A DNA stretch of 64,000 bases from Synechococcus sp. PCC 7335 (GCF_000155595.1 NZ_DS989905.1:141890-205889), one strand, 5' to 3'; shown: positions 9,240-18,937, numbered from the stretch's first letter. Program-made: numbers and translations. Notes: generated from the sequence alone by a model not told the origin.

Positions 9240-10499
9240 TTAACGAATCTCGTCGAATGCAACCTCGATTGCAGCTTCTTTTTGTGGGTCAGCACCTTGA
9301 GCATACGCTAAGGGTGCTGCAACTTCGATCGTCGGCTCAATACCAGCGCCCTCTATACGTACATCACCGTCAACCTGGATGTCAGCTATAGCTAGATAAA
9401 GAATACTGCCATCATTCATAACGTACAAGTTGCCCTGCACAACTGCACCAGCCGTTTTAGTGCCAACGATAGGGCCGATGCCATGCTTACGAAATCCATA
9501 GGCTAAGATTTCCTTGCCACTTCGACTTCCTTCATTTACTAGCATCACGACTGGCTTACTCCAAGCAGAGCTAGCGGTGGAAGGCGGACGGTTGCGAGCC
9601 GTACCCGTTATCGCTATGTTTTGAGGTGTATAGAAGTTGAGATAGGAAGCAGAGGCCCCACCCCACCCATCTCTCAAATCGAGAGTGAAGCTATCCACAT
9701 CTTTCAATTGGCCGTAGAGTAGCTCGTTCTTTAGCTGCTTGTGAAACTTTTCTCCTGCATATGACCAGAGGTGAACATAGCCTACTTTTTGGCCCGCTCG
9801 CTCAACAACGTCAACGCTCGCCTTCATCGCGTCCATGAACATTTCTGTTGTATCCAACATCTCTGGAACAACCACAATCTCCTCTTGAACGTTAGGTGAT
9901 CGCTCAACTAAAATACTGGTTGGCTGGCCTACTTTCTCAAGGAATGACCCGATAGGATGAAACGGTTGCCCATCAACGCTGAGTAGCTTATCTCCTCTCA
10001 TCAGTCCAGCTCCCTCAGCAGGACTACCGTCTAAGACAGCTTCGACGAAAGTTCCTGTGGCGGTTTGTTTTGTGAAGATACCGATGCCGCTGTACTGCGG
10101 CTTTCCGTCTGGTAAGTGGGTTTCTATCTGTGGCTGTAGGTCTGGTAGGAGCGGTAGAAAAATACCGAGTAGTTGATAGTATGCCTTATCCTCTGGCGTG
10201 TAGAAGTGCGTATGCGATGTCTGCAACGCAGAGAGCATCCGATTGATGACCTGAGCACGCTCCGTCTCTGACTGTGCCGCATCTGCCAATGGCTTGTACT
10301 GTGCTTTGGCAGCAAGCCAGTCAACACCGTTGAAATTAGGATCGTAGAAGTTGTCGTTCACCGTCTGCCAAACCTGTTCAAAGGGACTACTATCAGTTTG
10401 GCTAGCACTCGGAGCAGTAGTGACTAACAGCCCACTGAGAAAGAAGGTGACAGTACATAGCAGTAGAACGGAGAATCTACGAATACGAAGCATAGACAA
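9240..10499 (-). CDS. S41-family carboxyl-terminal processing peptidase, exported
   Basis: A 419-residue protein with an N-terminal signal peptide (hydrophobic LLLCTVTFFLSGLLVTTAPS, cleavage near residue 33). It has a PDZ domain around residues 135-205 (GSPAEGAGLMRGDKLLSVDG) and a C-terminal S41 protease fold. The catalytic serine is expected in NEGSRSGKEI and the lysine in GTKTAG. S41 enzymes cleave proteins near their C terminus in the periplasm or thylakoid lumen. The divergent signature (GSRSGKE instead of the CtpA-type GSASASE) and an early tricorn-like helical region place it outside the CtpA/B/C group that matures D1 protein. The substrate is unknown. Confidence 0.8.
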   Translation of the reverse strand: MSMLRIRRFSVLLLCTVTFFLSGLLVTTAPSASQTDSSPFEQVWQTVNDNFYDPNFNGVDWLAAKAQYKPLADAAQSETERAQVINRMLSALQTSHTHFYTPEDKAYYQLLGIFLPLLPDLQPQIETHLPDGKPQYSGIGIFTKQTATGTFVEAVLDGSPAEGAGLMRGDKLLSVDGQPFHPIGSFLEKVGQPTSILVERSPNVQEEIVVVPEMLDTTEMFMDAMKASVDVVERAGQKVGYVHLWSYAGEKFHKQLKNELLYGQLKDVDSFTLDLRDGWGGASASYLNFYTPQNIAITGTARNRPPSTASSAWSKPVVMLVNEGSRSGKEILAYGFRKHGIGPIVGTKTAGAVVQGNLYVMNDGSILYLAIADIQVDGDVRIEGAGIEPTIEVAAPLAYAQGADPQKEAAIEVAFDEIR

Positions 10500-10582
10500 G
10501 TCGCTGAGCGCTGGATATTAACTGCTGCCATAATACAACTGCTGTGATGTATGAGCCTGCTACGCTGACGTCTCAAAGACTG

Positions 10583-11146
10583 TCAGCTCTTGAGTTTAGG
10601 CGCAACTTGCCGATAGTAGGTAGAGCGACTACATCCTATCTGCTCACAAATTTTGTTGATCGTCAGTTCGCCTGCTTCAGCCAGTGCGATCGCCACCTTC
10701 ACCTGGCTTTCGTCCAGCGCCTTCGGTCGGCCACCGTTACGGCCACGCGCACGCGCCGCTTTCAATCCTGCCATTGTTCGCTCTCTGATGAGGTTGCGCT
10801 CATACTCAGCCATTGCTCCAATTACAGAGAACACCATCTTTCCTGATGCAGTAGACGTATCGAAGCCATCTTGAATGCTATGAAAGTGTGCGCCGCGCTC
10901 CTTCAAGTACTCAACGATGCCTAGCAAATCTCTCAGCGAACGGCCCAGCCGATCCAGCTTCCAGATAACCAGAGTGTCCTTCTTTCTGATGTGTTCAAGC
11001 GCTTTATCTAGTCCAGGCCGCTCAGCCTTTGCTCCGCTCACCCCACGATCGCTATAGATCTTCTCGCAGCCTACCTGCTTCAGAGCATCCGTTTGCAGGT
11101 CTAAATTCTGGTCAACGGTCGAAACTCTGGCGTATCCTATTTTCAC
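10583..11146 (-). CDS. small serine recombinase (Tn3-type resolvase/invertase)
   Basis: The 187-residue protein begins MKIGYARVSTVDQNLDLQ, with the nucleophile serine in ARVST, then carries the DRGVSG and RLGRSLRDL motifs, and ends in a short helix-turn-helix (INKICEQIGCSRSTYYR). Length and layout match Tn3-family resolvases and DNA invertases rather than the large integrases. It would cut and rejoin DNA at a res-type site. No Tn3 transposase is visible beside it, so it may be an orphan or part of a plasmid- or phage-derived stability module. A 12-bp inverted repeat just upstream (11173-11184 and 11254-11265) may be part of its site. Confidence 0.88.
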   Translation of the reverse strand: MKIGYARVSTVDQNLDLQTDALKQVGCEKIYSDRGVSGAKAERPGLDKALEHIRKKDTLVIWKLDRLGRSLRDLLGIVEYLKERGAHFHSIQDGFDTSTASGKMVFSVIGAMAEYERNLIRERTMAGLKAARARGRNGGRPKALDESQVKVAIALAEAGELTINKICEQIGCSRSTYYRQVAPKLKS

Positions 11147-11848
11147 TGTCGCAAAACTCGCAAAGCGCCTCTGTTTTTGGGACTTTGATTATGACACAGC
11201 TTTTGGTACGCAAATATAGCTCAAAAAGCGGCTTTTTAGCGGTTTCGCTCAATAGTTCCAAAAACGGTGGTTTTGAGACAGTAGTACAGAATCTGATTAT
11301 AAACTTACTCTGACGCCAAGGGGGCTGTTACTGATCCGTTATTCGCGTATTGCTTGAGCCACGCAATCGAAGCTTGTTTTACTTTCACTTATTAGTCATC
11401 GAAAGCCTCCGAATCCAGAGAAAAGAAGTGTGTAATCACTAACTCAGGTAATATCTCTATCTTTCTTACTAGAGCCTGGCGTTTTTTTAGCGATCCTCTG
11501 AAACATCTGAATTACAGTGGATTCAGGGATTGTCAATAAACTTTCACTGTTGAGAGCATGAACGAAAGAATAGGGGGTTTCCAGCCTCTCAATTGCATCA
11601 AATGTTAAAATCTGCCAGAGTCCAGTTTCTTATACACTCCGCTGCTTCGCTCTGTAGAACACTTGGCAGTGCTGCTAGTAAATTCGCGTCCCAAATACCA
11701 TTGACTGTTTCTTACTTAGGGTAGTGTCTAACTCTAACAACTGTGGAACATATTGATAAATTACACTACAGGGTACTGTCGGATAGGCACCTAAAGCTCG
11801 ATAATTTAACCCCATAGAGAGCAATAGTCACCTATTTAGGTTGCTGAA
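11147..11848. other. intergenic region upstream of resolvase, possible res site
   Basis: These 702 bases carry no supported gene. Close to the resolvase start there is an inverted pair: GTTTTTGGGACT at 11173-11184 and AGTTCCAAAAAC at 11254-11265, matching at 11 of 12 positions. Position and spacing would fit subsites of a resolvase recombination site that also holds the promoter. The remaining stretch up to the astacin gene shows nothing I can name. Confidence 0.35.
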
Positions 11849-14392
11849 ATGCGGATCACACCTATAGTCTTACGGAATCTGTTCCTAGCTATTCTGAGTT
11901 TTACACTCGCTTTAGCACTCGCCCTACGTGCTCAGACTGAGGAACTCGCTAACCCTGTTGACCTTAATACAGCAGAGGTTGCGTCCGTTTTCGTCGCTGA
12001 CGATGGTGGCCTTGTTTACCTCAAACAGCAGGGAGATATCGTGTACTGGTTTGCAGAACACCCTGGACGCAGTTACGCCCACGTGTTCCGTGGTCGCCGT
12101 GACGGCACACACATCCGTGGTCGCTTCATTTCAGTTCCCAAATACACGTCAACCGCTACGGGCAGTGTGACGATGCGCATAGGTACTGGCGGTATGCTTC
12201 ACCTCGACGGTTCCCAAAATAATCTACCCTTTACGCAGCTCGAACCAAAGAGCATGACAGAGATTAAGGATCGCCTTCCACTACAAACGGATAGCGGATT
12301 TCGCGCTCAGTCTAGCAACGATACCGACGGCAGCTATGAAGATGCAAGAGGCCGTCGCTACTACCTGCGTACTGTAGATGACAAAGTTATCTTCTATGTA
12401 GAATCTGCTTTTCAAAGTGGCAAACGGCCAGTTGCCTCTTATGTTTACTGGGGTACCCGCGTTACGGCATCTCCCAACTTCGTTACAGGGCCTTTAGTGC
12501 CCATGCCTAAGGGACAGCGTCGTGCGGCTGGTAACTTCAGTATGGGCTTCAACAATACACCTGCGATCTCGGGTCGGAGCGATTTTCAGCATCTTGAGAG
12601 TGTCTTAGCCCTGCCACTCGGACAGAACATACCAGTTCGCCTAATTGGTGAAAACACCGCAACTACTCGCATGGTCAGTAAACGGGAGAATACGCTGACC
12701 GTCGAGGGAGACATTGCCGTAGCAGAGCTGCCGACCAATCCCCAGGCTCTAGCCAATGTTTCCTATGCACTTGCAGTCGCAGATGGAGGGCGACTCTGGC
12801 CAAATGGTGAGGTGCCTTACGAGCTTGAACTCAACTCACTCGTGGTTGGGCTAGATGACAGTGAGATTGAACTTCGAGACCGCCGTGGAACGGTTCGTAC
12901 GCTGGCGGATGCGAAAATACTGACCCGACGGCGTCTTCAGAGTGCTATTGACTATGTAAACACTCAGACTCCCTTTAGGTGGCGGCCACGCCGAGCAGGC
13001 GACAATAACTATGTCAAATTTCAGGGATTTGAAGCACCCTGCGAATATCTAGACGACGAGAAAGAGCAACCCATTACCTGTGGCACCTCATGGGTAGGTA
13101 TGAAGGGCGGACAGCAGCTCATCAGCTTCACAATTCCAAGTGCTAACGCACCGAACCTTTTAGGTAAGGGAACCTTTGTTCATGAGATGGGCCATGCGAT
13201 GGGCCTTGGTCATGAGCAGAATCGCATCGACCGAGACAATCATGTGCGTGTCAATTGGAATGCCATATATCCGCACGCTAAAGGAAATTTTGAGAAGCGC
13301 ACACAGCACCACATTGAGCTGGGTGCTTACGATATCGAATCTATCATGCACTATGGTTCGCGCAGCTTCAGTCGCAATGGCCAACCCACTCTCGTACCCA
13401 TCGTCGAGGGACAGCGGATAGGACCGCTCTCAGACGAATTTTCCGATGGCGATCTTGCTGCCCTGAATGCCATGCTCCCAACTGTGGAAGAGGTTGATGC
13501 TCAGTCTCGTCGTGGTCACGGCGGTGGCATTGCACTAACCAATCTCGACAACGACGCTCAGCCCGAAATAGTCCTGATGACTTATGACGATGCTGAAGGA
13601 GAGAATGAGTTCAAACTCCGCATTTGCGAATTCAGTAGCTTTTACAGTCGTGCAACCTGCGAGTCCTCAATCAAGCTTGGTGGTCTCGGGCACCGCGGTG
13701 AAGGTGCGGGTATTGCCTTTGGTAACCTGGATGGATTTCAGGGTGATGACATGCTAGTTGCTGCCTACGACACAGGTAATCAGGTGAAGTACCGTATCTG
13801 CCTTAACTTTGCTGAGGAACGACTTGGCAGATGCTTTTCCGGTAGAACAGCAATCGGGGGACAATCGCTCGGCAACAGTATTGACGGTTTAGGTGTTGCG
13901 ATCGGGGATATCGTTCCTGGTGACGAAGATGAAGTGATAATTGGTATTTACGATGATCCTGAAGGACAGAACGCTATTAAGTACATTGTCGGTCGCAACA
14001 TGACTAACTTGGGCGATTTTACTTGGGGCGGACCGTTTCAGGAAGACGGACTCAGCCATCGTGCTGACGGATTTGGCGTTGCTCTATTTAACACCGATAG
14101 CAATCCTCGACCTGAGCTGATGTTTGGCATCCTAGACGACGCACAAGGGTCTGACTTGTTTAAGACGGTGACGCTTCACAACATCACGACAAACGGCGTA
14201 TCAAGCGGTAGTCGGCTAGATCAAAGATTCCACGCTCATTCAAGTAGCTCAGATGGTGCGGGAATTGCTGCCTGGGATTTCAATGCTGATGGTGGCCCGG
14301 ACCTTGTCTTGATGTCGGTTGACGATCCGGATAATGATGACAGTCGAAACAACCGTTACAAACTAAGAGTTGTTTTTTCAGGCGCGCAGTAG
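11849..14392 (+). CDS. secreted astacin-type (M12A) metalloprotease with FG-GAP-like repeats
   Basis: This 847-residue protein begins with a signal peptide (hydrophobic stretch to about residue 28, LALALALRAQ). Around residue 445 it carries VHEMGHAMGLGHEQ, which matches the astacin zinc motif HExxHxxGxxH-E, followed about 50 residues later by the Met-turn SIMHYGS. The family cleaves extracellular proteins with zinc bound by three His. After the protease, residues ~550-847 hold five repeats with xGxGIAxxxxDxDxxPExxxMxxDD patterns, reminiscent of FG-GAP/VCBS propeller blades (for example GHGGGIALTNLDNDAQPEIV). The N-terminal ~330 residues are unassigned and may be a propeptide or binding domain. 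It is monocistronic. The host substrate is unknown. Confidence 0.82.
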   Translation: MRITPIVLRNLFLAILSFTLALALALRAQTEELANPVDLNTAEVASVFVADDGGLVYLKQQGDIVYWFAEHPGRSYAHVFRGRRDGTHIRGRFISVPKYTSTATGSVTMRIGTGGMLHLDGSQNNLPFTQLEPKSMTEIKDRLPLQTDSGFRAQSSNDTDGSYEDARGRRYYLRTVDDKVIFYVESAFQSGKRPVASYVYWGTRVTASPNFVTGPLVPMPKGQRRAAGNFSMGFNNTPAISGRSDFQHLESVLALPLGQNIPVRLIGENTATTRMVSKRENTLTVEGDIAVAELPTNPQALANVSYALAVADGGRLWPNGEVPYELELNSLVVGLDDSEIELRDRRGTVRTLADAKILTRRRLQSAIDYVNTQTPFRWRPRRAGDNNYVKFQGFEAPCEYLDDEKEQPITCGTSWVGMKGGQQLISFTIPSANAPNLLGKGTFVHEMGHAMGLGHEQNRIDRDNHVRVNWNAIYPHAKGNFEKRTQHHIELGAYDIESIMHYGSRSFSRNGQPTLVPIVEGQRIGPLSDEFSDGDLAALNAMLPTVEEVDAQSRRGHGGGIALTNLDNDAQPEIVLMTYDDAEGENEFKLRICEFSSFYSRATCESSIKLGGLGHRGEGAGIAFGNLDGFQGDDMLVAAYDTGNQVKYRICLNFAEERLGRCFSGRTAIGGQSLGNSIDGLGVAIGDIVPGDEDEVIIGIYDDPEGQNAIKYIVGRNMTNLGDFTWGGPFQEDGLSHRADGFGVALFNTDSNPRPELMFGILDDAQGSDLFKTVTLHNITTNGVSSGSRLDQRFHAHSSSSDGAGIAAWDFNADGGPDLVLMSVDDPDNDDSRNNRYKLRVVFSGAQ

Positions 14393-14583
14393 CCAACTAA
14401 CAGCTCCCATATGTAATTTGAACATTGAAGAGGGAAACATCTGTCAGTTTCTCCTGTGTGTTTCAAAATATCTAAGACTCTTTGAGAATCGTGTCTTGAG
14501 ACATCAAATGAGACGTACTTTTTGATCATTCTTAACAGGGATGATTTTTGATACCAATGGTATTCAAAATCTCGTATTAAATC

Positions 14584-15324
14584 TCAACTGAAAGATTCAA
14601 TAGTTGCATTTGCCTTCAATAGCATTTTGTCAGGTAGTACCAAGATTTGCGTTAACTTAAGCGTCATCTCTCCGAGATTGAAGGTGCGAAAGTCCAGCAG
14701 GTCTTGTATGGTATCAATCAGTAATCGAGTTAACGCTGGCATGTCGGTGTTTTCATTGAGATATCGCACATCCTTTAGAGCAATACCGTATCCACCATCT
14801 ATCAACTCCGGCTCAGCAGAAAACTCAACATGGTGAGTTTCTACTTTTTCCATCACCATGACATCAGCTGATACGGCAATTCGTCCTTTCTCTGGGATAG
14901 TGAAAGTAATATTGCTAAAGTCGGTGGTGACCTGATCGCCAGAAGCAAGCGTTACCTTTGTGCCTCTCATCTTGTTCTTTACAAACTAGCCATTAAAAGC
15001 CGATTGAACATCAGTTGTCTTAAGTGCGATTTCTGTTGTTGCCGAGGCGGCTTCATCAAGGGCAACTTCACCTATCATCAGCTTCATAATACTAACGTCA
15101 ACAGCACTTGTTTCTAGGACCAGAGACTCGGTTCGCAGGTCGTTTTTGACAACCAACCCCTGGCCTTTAACAACGAGACTTTCAATTTCTCCTTGAGTCA
15201 GACTAAGCGTGTCAGTCCGTATTTCTACATCAAGCGCATCAAAGGTATCTAGCTGAGAGGAAATTACGGTTTTAACAAGGTCACTGACGGCCTCTTCACC
15301 AATGTCTAAACCCTGTACGCTCAT
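14584..15324 (-). pseudogene. DUF2993 (LmeA-like) gene interrupted by one in-frame TAG
   Basis: Two open stretches (15324-14986 and 14970-14584) lie in the same frame, separated by a single TAG at 14986-14988 and five sense codons (FVKNK) before the next Met. Joined, they give about 246 residues, the usual length for DUF2993 proteins, which bind phospholipids or act in the periplasm. The junction ...DVQSAFNG*FVKNKMRG continues a typical family segment (AFNxxFVxxKL), so the stop replaced one codon of an intact gene. No frameshift is seen. It is either a young pseudogene, a stop-readthrough case or a sequencing error. Confidence 0.7.
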
Positions 15325-16111
15325 ACACCTACCCTGAGTGATTACGATCAGAGCTTACGAACATACTCAGTCCCGCGCAGACTACCGCAAGACAGATCAG
15401 TAAATTTATGCAGTACATGTGGTGATGTACTTCTACCTCATTCGCAGAAAGCGAAGGTTTACTGCCTCTGTCTCAGCTGCTATCAAGAGATGTCAAACTT
15501 ACAGTCGTTCTCTTCTGACAGCAGACAGCGGTTTACCGAACAGCCCACAAAGCAAGTTACATCAGCTTAGTGGGACAAACATCGCGCGTACCTCAGCAGT
15601 AACAGAGTCGTTGAAACTCAGCATAGCCAAAGGTTTTCACCACCTAAACAAGGTTCACAAAGAGGCGGAAGAGATGCCTAAACCCAACATAGATAAAGCT
15701 TGATAGCAGAAAAGTCGAAAAGTTAACCGTACACAAGAAACCCTAAACCCTACCACATAAGATATCTTTCCTGTGAAGAAAAACTAATTTTCTTAATATT
15801 AAGTTACACTGTAGTTCATAAATCACAGAGGAGTCTTCTGACCTCTGGTGGTTCCAGTCGTGCTGGCAGCGCAGCGCCACTGTCTGCCTTTGCTCAGATG
15901 TATAAGTTTCCTTGTTCTTAAATCCCTCGTCTCTGACTTCACTCGTTTCCGCTCACACGTATTAGTCAGAGAGCTAACTAGAGGAAGTTTTTAATACTGG
16001 CCTAGTTGCATGGGCTTCATTGCTCATGTAGCTAGGCGCTTATTAGATGTAGTGCGTTGTTGTTGTTCTGTACCTGTCATTCCTTCCGTTTATAACCGCT
16101 AAACAAAGTCC
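15325..16111. other. intergenic region upstream of histidine kinase
   Basis: No firm gene lies here. A plus-strand reading frame at 15419-15703 would give a basic 94-residue protein with no recognisable family, and I do not trust it. The AT-rich stretch at 15775-15815 could hold a promoter. A 16-bp hairpin at 16000-16037 is listed separately. Confidence 0.4.
16000..16037 (+). repeat. 16-bp hairpin in leader of histidine kinase gene
   Basis: The arms GCCTAGTTGCATGGGC and GCTCATGTAGCTAGGC pair over all 16 positions in the plus-strand RNA, with three G-U wobbles, around a 6-nt loop. The element lies about 75 nt upstream of the kinase start codon. Its GCCTAGTTGC core is shared with the hairpin at 9155 and with 26723-26734. 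Confidence 0.5.
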
Positions 16112-17317
16112 ATGAATAAGCCCCGCGTTCTCTCTTTGATAGGCGAGAGTAGATATTCACTACTGTTAGCAGACTACCTAAAGCCCTTTGAGCTCACTGC
16201 CTTCTCGCTCAAAGACATCGATGTCACCGAAATCAAAGACGAATTTGACTTCGCTATCCTTGATTTAGAAACGTTGGTTCTCTACCGTCAAAAGATAGCG
16301 GACTGGCGTGACCACCTTCCGCCTGAACGACTTCCTCTCTTAGTAGTAGCGTCTGCGAATGCCACTAGCTCTCTAGCAACTAGTACGATTGAGTGCATTG
16401 ATGCGTTGGTTGTTGAGCCGATTAACGCAACCGAGCTAAGCATCAGCATCGCAGCTTTACTTAGGATAAGACAGCTCTTCTATAAGCTTCAGCAGAAACA
16501 GCGTGATTTGACGGCGGCAAAACAGCTTAAGTCTCGGTTCATCTCAGCAATTGCCCACGAGTTTCACAATCCTCTACACGTCATCTCTGCGGTTGTTCAA
16601 CTGCTACTACGGAAGGGTGAGACATTCTCTGTAGAAAAAAGGCAAGACAGTCTACGGCGTGTGCAAGTAGCGGTGGTTAGACTGACTCATATGATGAATG
16701 AGCTGTTAGCTTTCAACCGTAATGCTTCTACACAAGCAACATTCCAGCCCAAAGTTGTTGATCTAAAGGCTTTCTGTCAGACAGTCTTAGAAGACGCAAC
16801 GTTAGTCAATGAAGGCATTGAGCAGATCACGTTTCAGGTGGACGGTGATCTAGAAGAGGTCTGTATAGATACAGAACTGGTGAGAACTATCTTGAAGAAT
16901 TTGCTCTCCAATGCGGTGAAGTACTCACCGGCAGGTAGCCCTATCAGCTTACGGATACAGCGGCACGAAAGGCAGGTCACGATAGAAGTTACTGATTCAG
17001 GTCGGGGAATTCCAAAGGAAGATCAGTCCACCTTATTTGAAGCGTTCTTTCGCGCTCGCAACGTTGACACTGTCAAGGGGACAGGACTAGGGCTTAGTAT
17101 CGTCAAACAGTGTGTAGACCTACATCAAGGAACTATTGATGTTCGTAGTCAGCTCGACCAAGGTACGACGTTTACGGTTGTTCTACCTTTAGAGGTGCGC
17201 TCAGCAGTAGATCATCCTAATTCGTTCACAAACCCCACAAAGATAGTCAGTAGAATCAAGACCTCTTCCGAACAAAAGTCGCAGCCAACCAGCTCGCGGA
17301 ACATCGTGAACGATTGA
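16112..17317 (+). CDS. sensor histidine kinase with degenerate N-terminal receiver
   Basis: Residues ~1-125 of this 401-residue protein fold like a response-regulator receiver. The usual Asp region reads FAILDLETL, and the conserved Lys region reads VVEPINATEL, with Lys replaced, so it is probably a pseudo-receiver. A coiled segment follows, then a HisKA domain with the phosphoacceptor His at about residue 148 (AHEFHNPL). The HATPase domain has an N box (NLLSNAVKYSP), G1 (DSGRGIP) and G2 (GTGLGLSIVK). No transmembrane segment is present, so it is a soluble kinase. The partner regulator is not adjacent. The 36-residue tail after the ATPase is Ser/Thr-rich and unassigned. Confidence 0.88.
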   Translation: MNKPRVLSLIGESRYSLLLADYLKPFELTAFSLKDIDVTEIKDEFDFAILDLETLVLYRQKIADWRDHLPPERLPLLVVASANATSSLATSTIECIDALVVEPINATELSISIAALLRIRQLFYKLQQKQRDLTAAKQLKSRFISAIAHEFHNPLHVISAVVQLLLRKGETFSVEKRQDSLRRVQVAVVRLTHMMNELLAFNRNASTQATFQPKVVDLKAFCQTVLEDATLVNEGIEQITFQVDGDLEEVCIDTELVRTILKNLLSNAVKYSPAGSPISLRIQRHERQVTIEVTDSGRGIPKEDQSTLFEAFFRARNVDTVKGTGLGLSIVKQCVDLHQGTIDVRSQLDQGTTFTVVLPLEVRSAVDHPNSFTNPTKIVSRIKTSSEQKSQPTSSRNIVND

Positions 17318-17318
17318 G

Positions 17319-17579
17319 TTATCTTGGCTCGTTGACTTCCATCTGTTTCACGAACCAAGTGTAACTAACTTGACCTTTCGATTTTGCGCATAGCCTTAAT
17401 AGCTCACTAAGGTCGGGCAGGACACTTGGCAGTTGACAATCATATTCAAGGTATTCAGACTCTAATGCTAGCCAGCGAGCGACTAAATCAAGTTGCTCAG
17501 CATTCAGGACCTCTACGACATCGAGCAAAGCTATGTGCGCCGGATGAGGGGCAGTCTTATGAGAGAGTTGACTATTCAC
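17319..17579 (-). CDS. small hypothetical protein
   Basis: An 86-residue frame that begins at GTG (17579) and stops one base past the end of the convergent histidine kinase gene. The sequence is acidic in the middle (LALESEYLEYDCQL) and shows a helical pattern, VVEVLNAEQLDLVARWL. I do not recognise the family, and no Shine-Dalgarno sequence is visible. It may be a real small regulator convergent with the kinase or a chance frame. Confidence 0.35.
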   Translation of the reverse strand: MNSQLSHKTAPHPAHIALLDVVEVLNAEQLDLVARWLALESEYLEYDCQLPSVLPDLSELLRLCAKSKGQVSYTWFVKQMEVNEPR

Positions 17580-17944
17580 TTTTATTATTAAATTTTGTTA
17601 ACGATATAAACATACTTGCATATTCATATGTTTTTAGCCTTTGTCGAATAGCACAGAGGCAACCGCTGTTTTTGTAGTGTGACTGTGCTACTTCCCAAAT
17701 ACATACTCATCGTTCAGGGCAATATTTGAGGGTGTCTTTGATGATTAATACAGCTGGCTGTCTTGAGACAAGGACATAGCTGCTCGCACTTTGTACACAA
17801 GTTAGTACATAAAGAGATATTGCTATGCTTTACAATCAGAAACAATTTAGCTGACATCTCCCTAGAGACATAGACCGACTGAGGGCGCTTGCGTCATTTG
17901 GGCAGATACAAACTATCGAACGAAACCACAGATAGCTTTGAACC
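17580..17944. other. AT-rich intergenic region without visible gene
   Basis: The 365 bases between the small hypothetical gene and the next small frame are AT-rich at the left end. I found no strong hairpin, repeat or coding pattern in them. Confidence 0.4.
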
Positions 17945-18145
17945 ATGCGCCTACACACAGAAGAATCTATGCTTCCTCAGTGCTACGACTACGCCGCTCT
18001 CGCTCAGCAGCGAGAAAGAGAAGCCTTGCTGACACTTGATCCAAGTCGAAGATATTCTCTTCAGATCGCTGCACGATATGCCCGTAGGCGAGTGGCCGGA
18101 GCTACGCACCAGCTTTTATTTCCAAAGGTTGAATCGCGAAATTAA
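17945..18145 (+). CDS. small hypothetical protein, Arg/Ala-rich
   Basis: A 66-residue frame encoding a basic, helix-forming protein (LAQQREREALLTLDPSRRYS, then AARYARRRVAG). No family is recognised. The composition looks like a real soluble helical peptide rather than a random frame, but there is no Shine-Dalgarno sequence and no operon partner, so support is weak. Confidence 0.35.
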   Translation: MRLHTEESMLPQCYDYAALAQQREREALLTLDPSRRYSLQIAARYARRRVAGATHQLLFPKVESRN

Positions 18146-18524
18146 TATGGCAATCGTGGATTGCGCTCTTCAGTTTTAGGGGTTGAAAGACGCTTTTGGC
18201 ATTTGGATGGTATCCACTTCGACATCGATAACACTACAAAACTCTGGCTCTAAATGAAGGGAACTAGGGTACGCTCCCGACTCATGCAAATCCGACCATA
18301 GAATGAAAGCGTTGCGCCATCTGAACTACAGATGTCAAGAAGTAGACAAATCTAAAACTGATTTCCAAATCCAAATAAAAGCTTAAGGACTTATGTTATC
18401 TTTATTAAGAAATGTAAATAGACTGCTTCCTTACGAGCACTGCTGTTCTCTGAAGCGCTCTTTGTCTTTTCAATCCGATAAAAACCGCTAGCTTGCTAGC
18501 CCTTAAATATCCCTCTAAAGCTAT
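18146..18524. other. intergenic region with a tRNA-like but unfoldable stretch
   Basis: No gene is supported. The minus strand around 18255-18345 contains pieces resembling a tRNA D-arm and T-arm, but I could not build a cloverleaf with a proper anticodon stem, so no tRNA is called. At 18487-18500 GCTAGC occurs twice around two bases. Confidence 0.35.
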
Positions 18525-18566
18525 CTGAATGATGTTCCGTACTGATTTGTACGCAACATCACTCAG
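18525..18566 (+). promoter_or_regulatory. leader hairpin that may mask the ribosome-binding site
   Basis: The arms CTGAATGATGTTCCGTAC and GTACGCAACATCACTCAG pair over 16 bp with two single mismatches around a 6-nt loop. The 3' arm ends 8 nt before the ATG at 18575. The only Shine-Dalgarno-like bases (CAGG at 18564-18567) lie at the base of that arm. In RNA the fold would cover the ribosome-binding site, a layout used by RNA thermometers and translational switches. Confidence 0.55.
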
Positions 18567-18574
18567 GTACCTTT

Positions 18575-18937
18575 ATGACTGTCTTTAAGAAGCCTGAATT
18601 TCCTTTTCCTATGACTGTTCTAGATGCCTTGTGCCACTTTCTTGCAGGGCAGTTCCCGTTTTGGGGATGTTGCAAGATACGGTTCTTTCCCGAAGAGGAA
18701 ACCCTTTACATACATTGTCAGATTCAGCAGAGTAGAGCGTTCGTGATTAAGGATCGTTTTCGGCTAGCAGCGCTGGACATCGGCCTTGAACGTTTAGTCG
18801 TGACGCACCCTAGCCATCCTGACTTGACGATTTCGATGGCCGGCTGCACTCCGTTCCCTTCAGCGCAGCTCCCTCATCATGTAGAAGATCAGCCGTTTCG
18901 TTATCGGCCCTCGGAGCAGGCTCAAGGCAATGATTAA
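18575..18937 (+). CDS. hypothetical protein of about 120 residues
   Basis: The protein has a mixed alpha/beta pattern: a hydrophobic N-terminal helix (TVLDALCHFLAGQFPFWGCC), then strands (KIRFFPEEETLYIHCQIQ and LERLVVTHPSH). It has a Cys-Cys pair near residue 32 and no signal peptide. I do not recognise a family. The start codon sits just after a strong leader hairpin, which supports the idea that the frame is translated and controlled. It ends just before the IS630 element. Confidence 0.45.
   Translation: MTVFKKPEFPFPMTVLDALCHFLAGQFPFWGCCKIRFFPEEETLYIHCQIQQSRAFVIKDRFRLAALDIGLERLVVTHPSHPDLTISMAGCTPFPSAQLPHHVEDQPFRYRPSEQAQGND

Noticed and set aside
15419-15703. 94-residue plus-strand frame upstream of the histidine kinase
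   Set aside because: Basic, low-complexity sequence without ribosome-binding site or family resemblance.
18255-18345. tRNA-like stretch on the minus strand
   Set aside because: Short pieces resemble D- and T-arms, but the anticodon stem and acceptor stem do not pair and no anticodon can be assigned.
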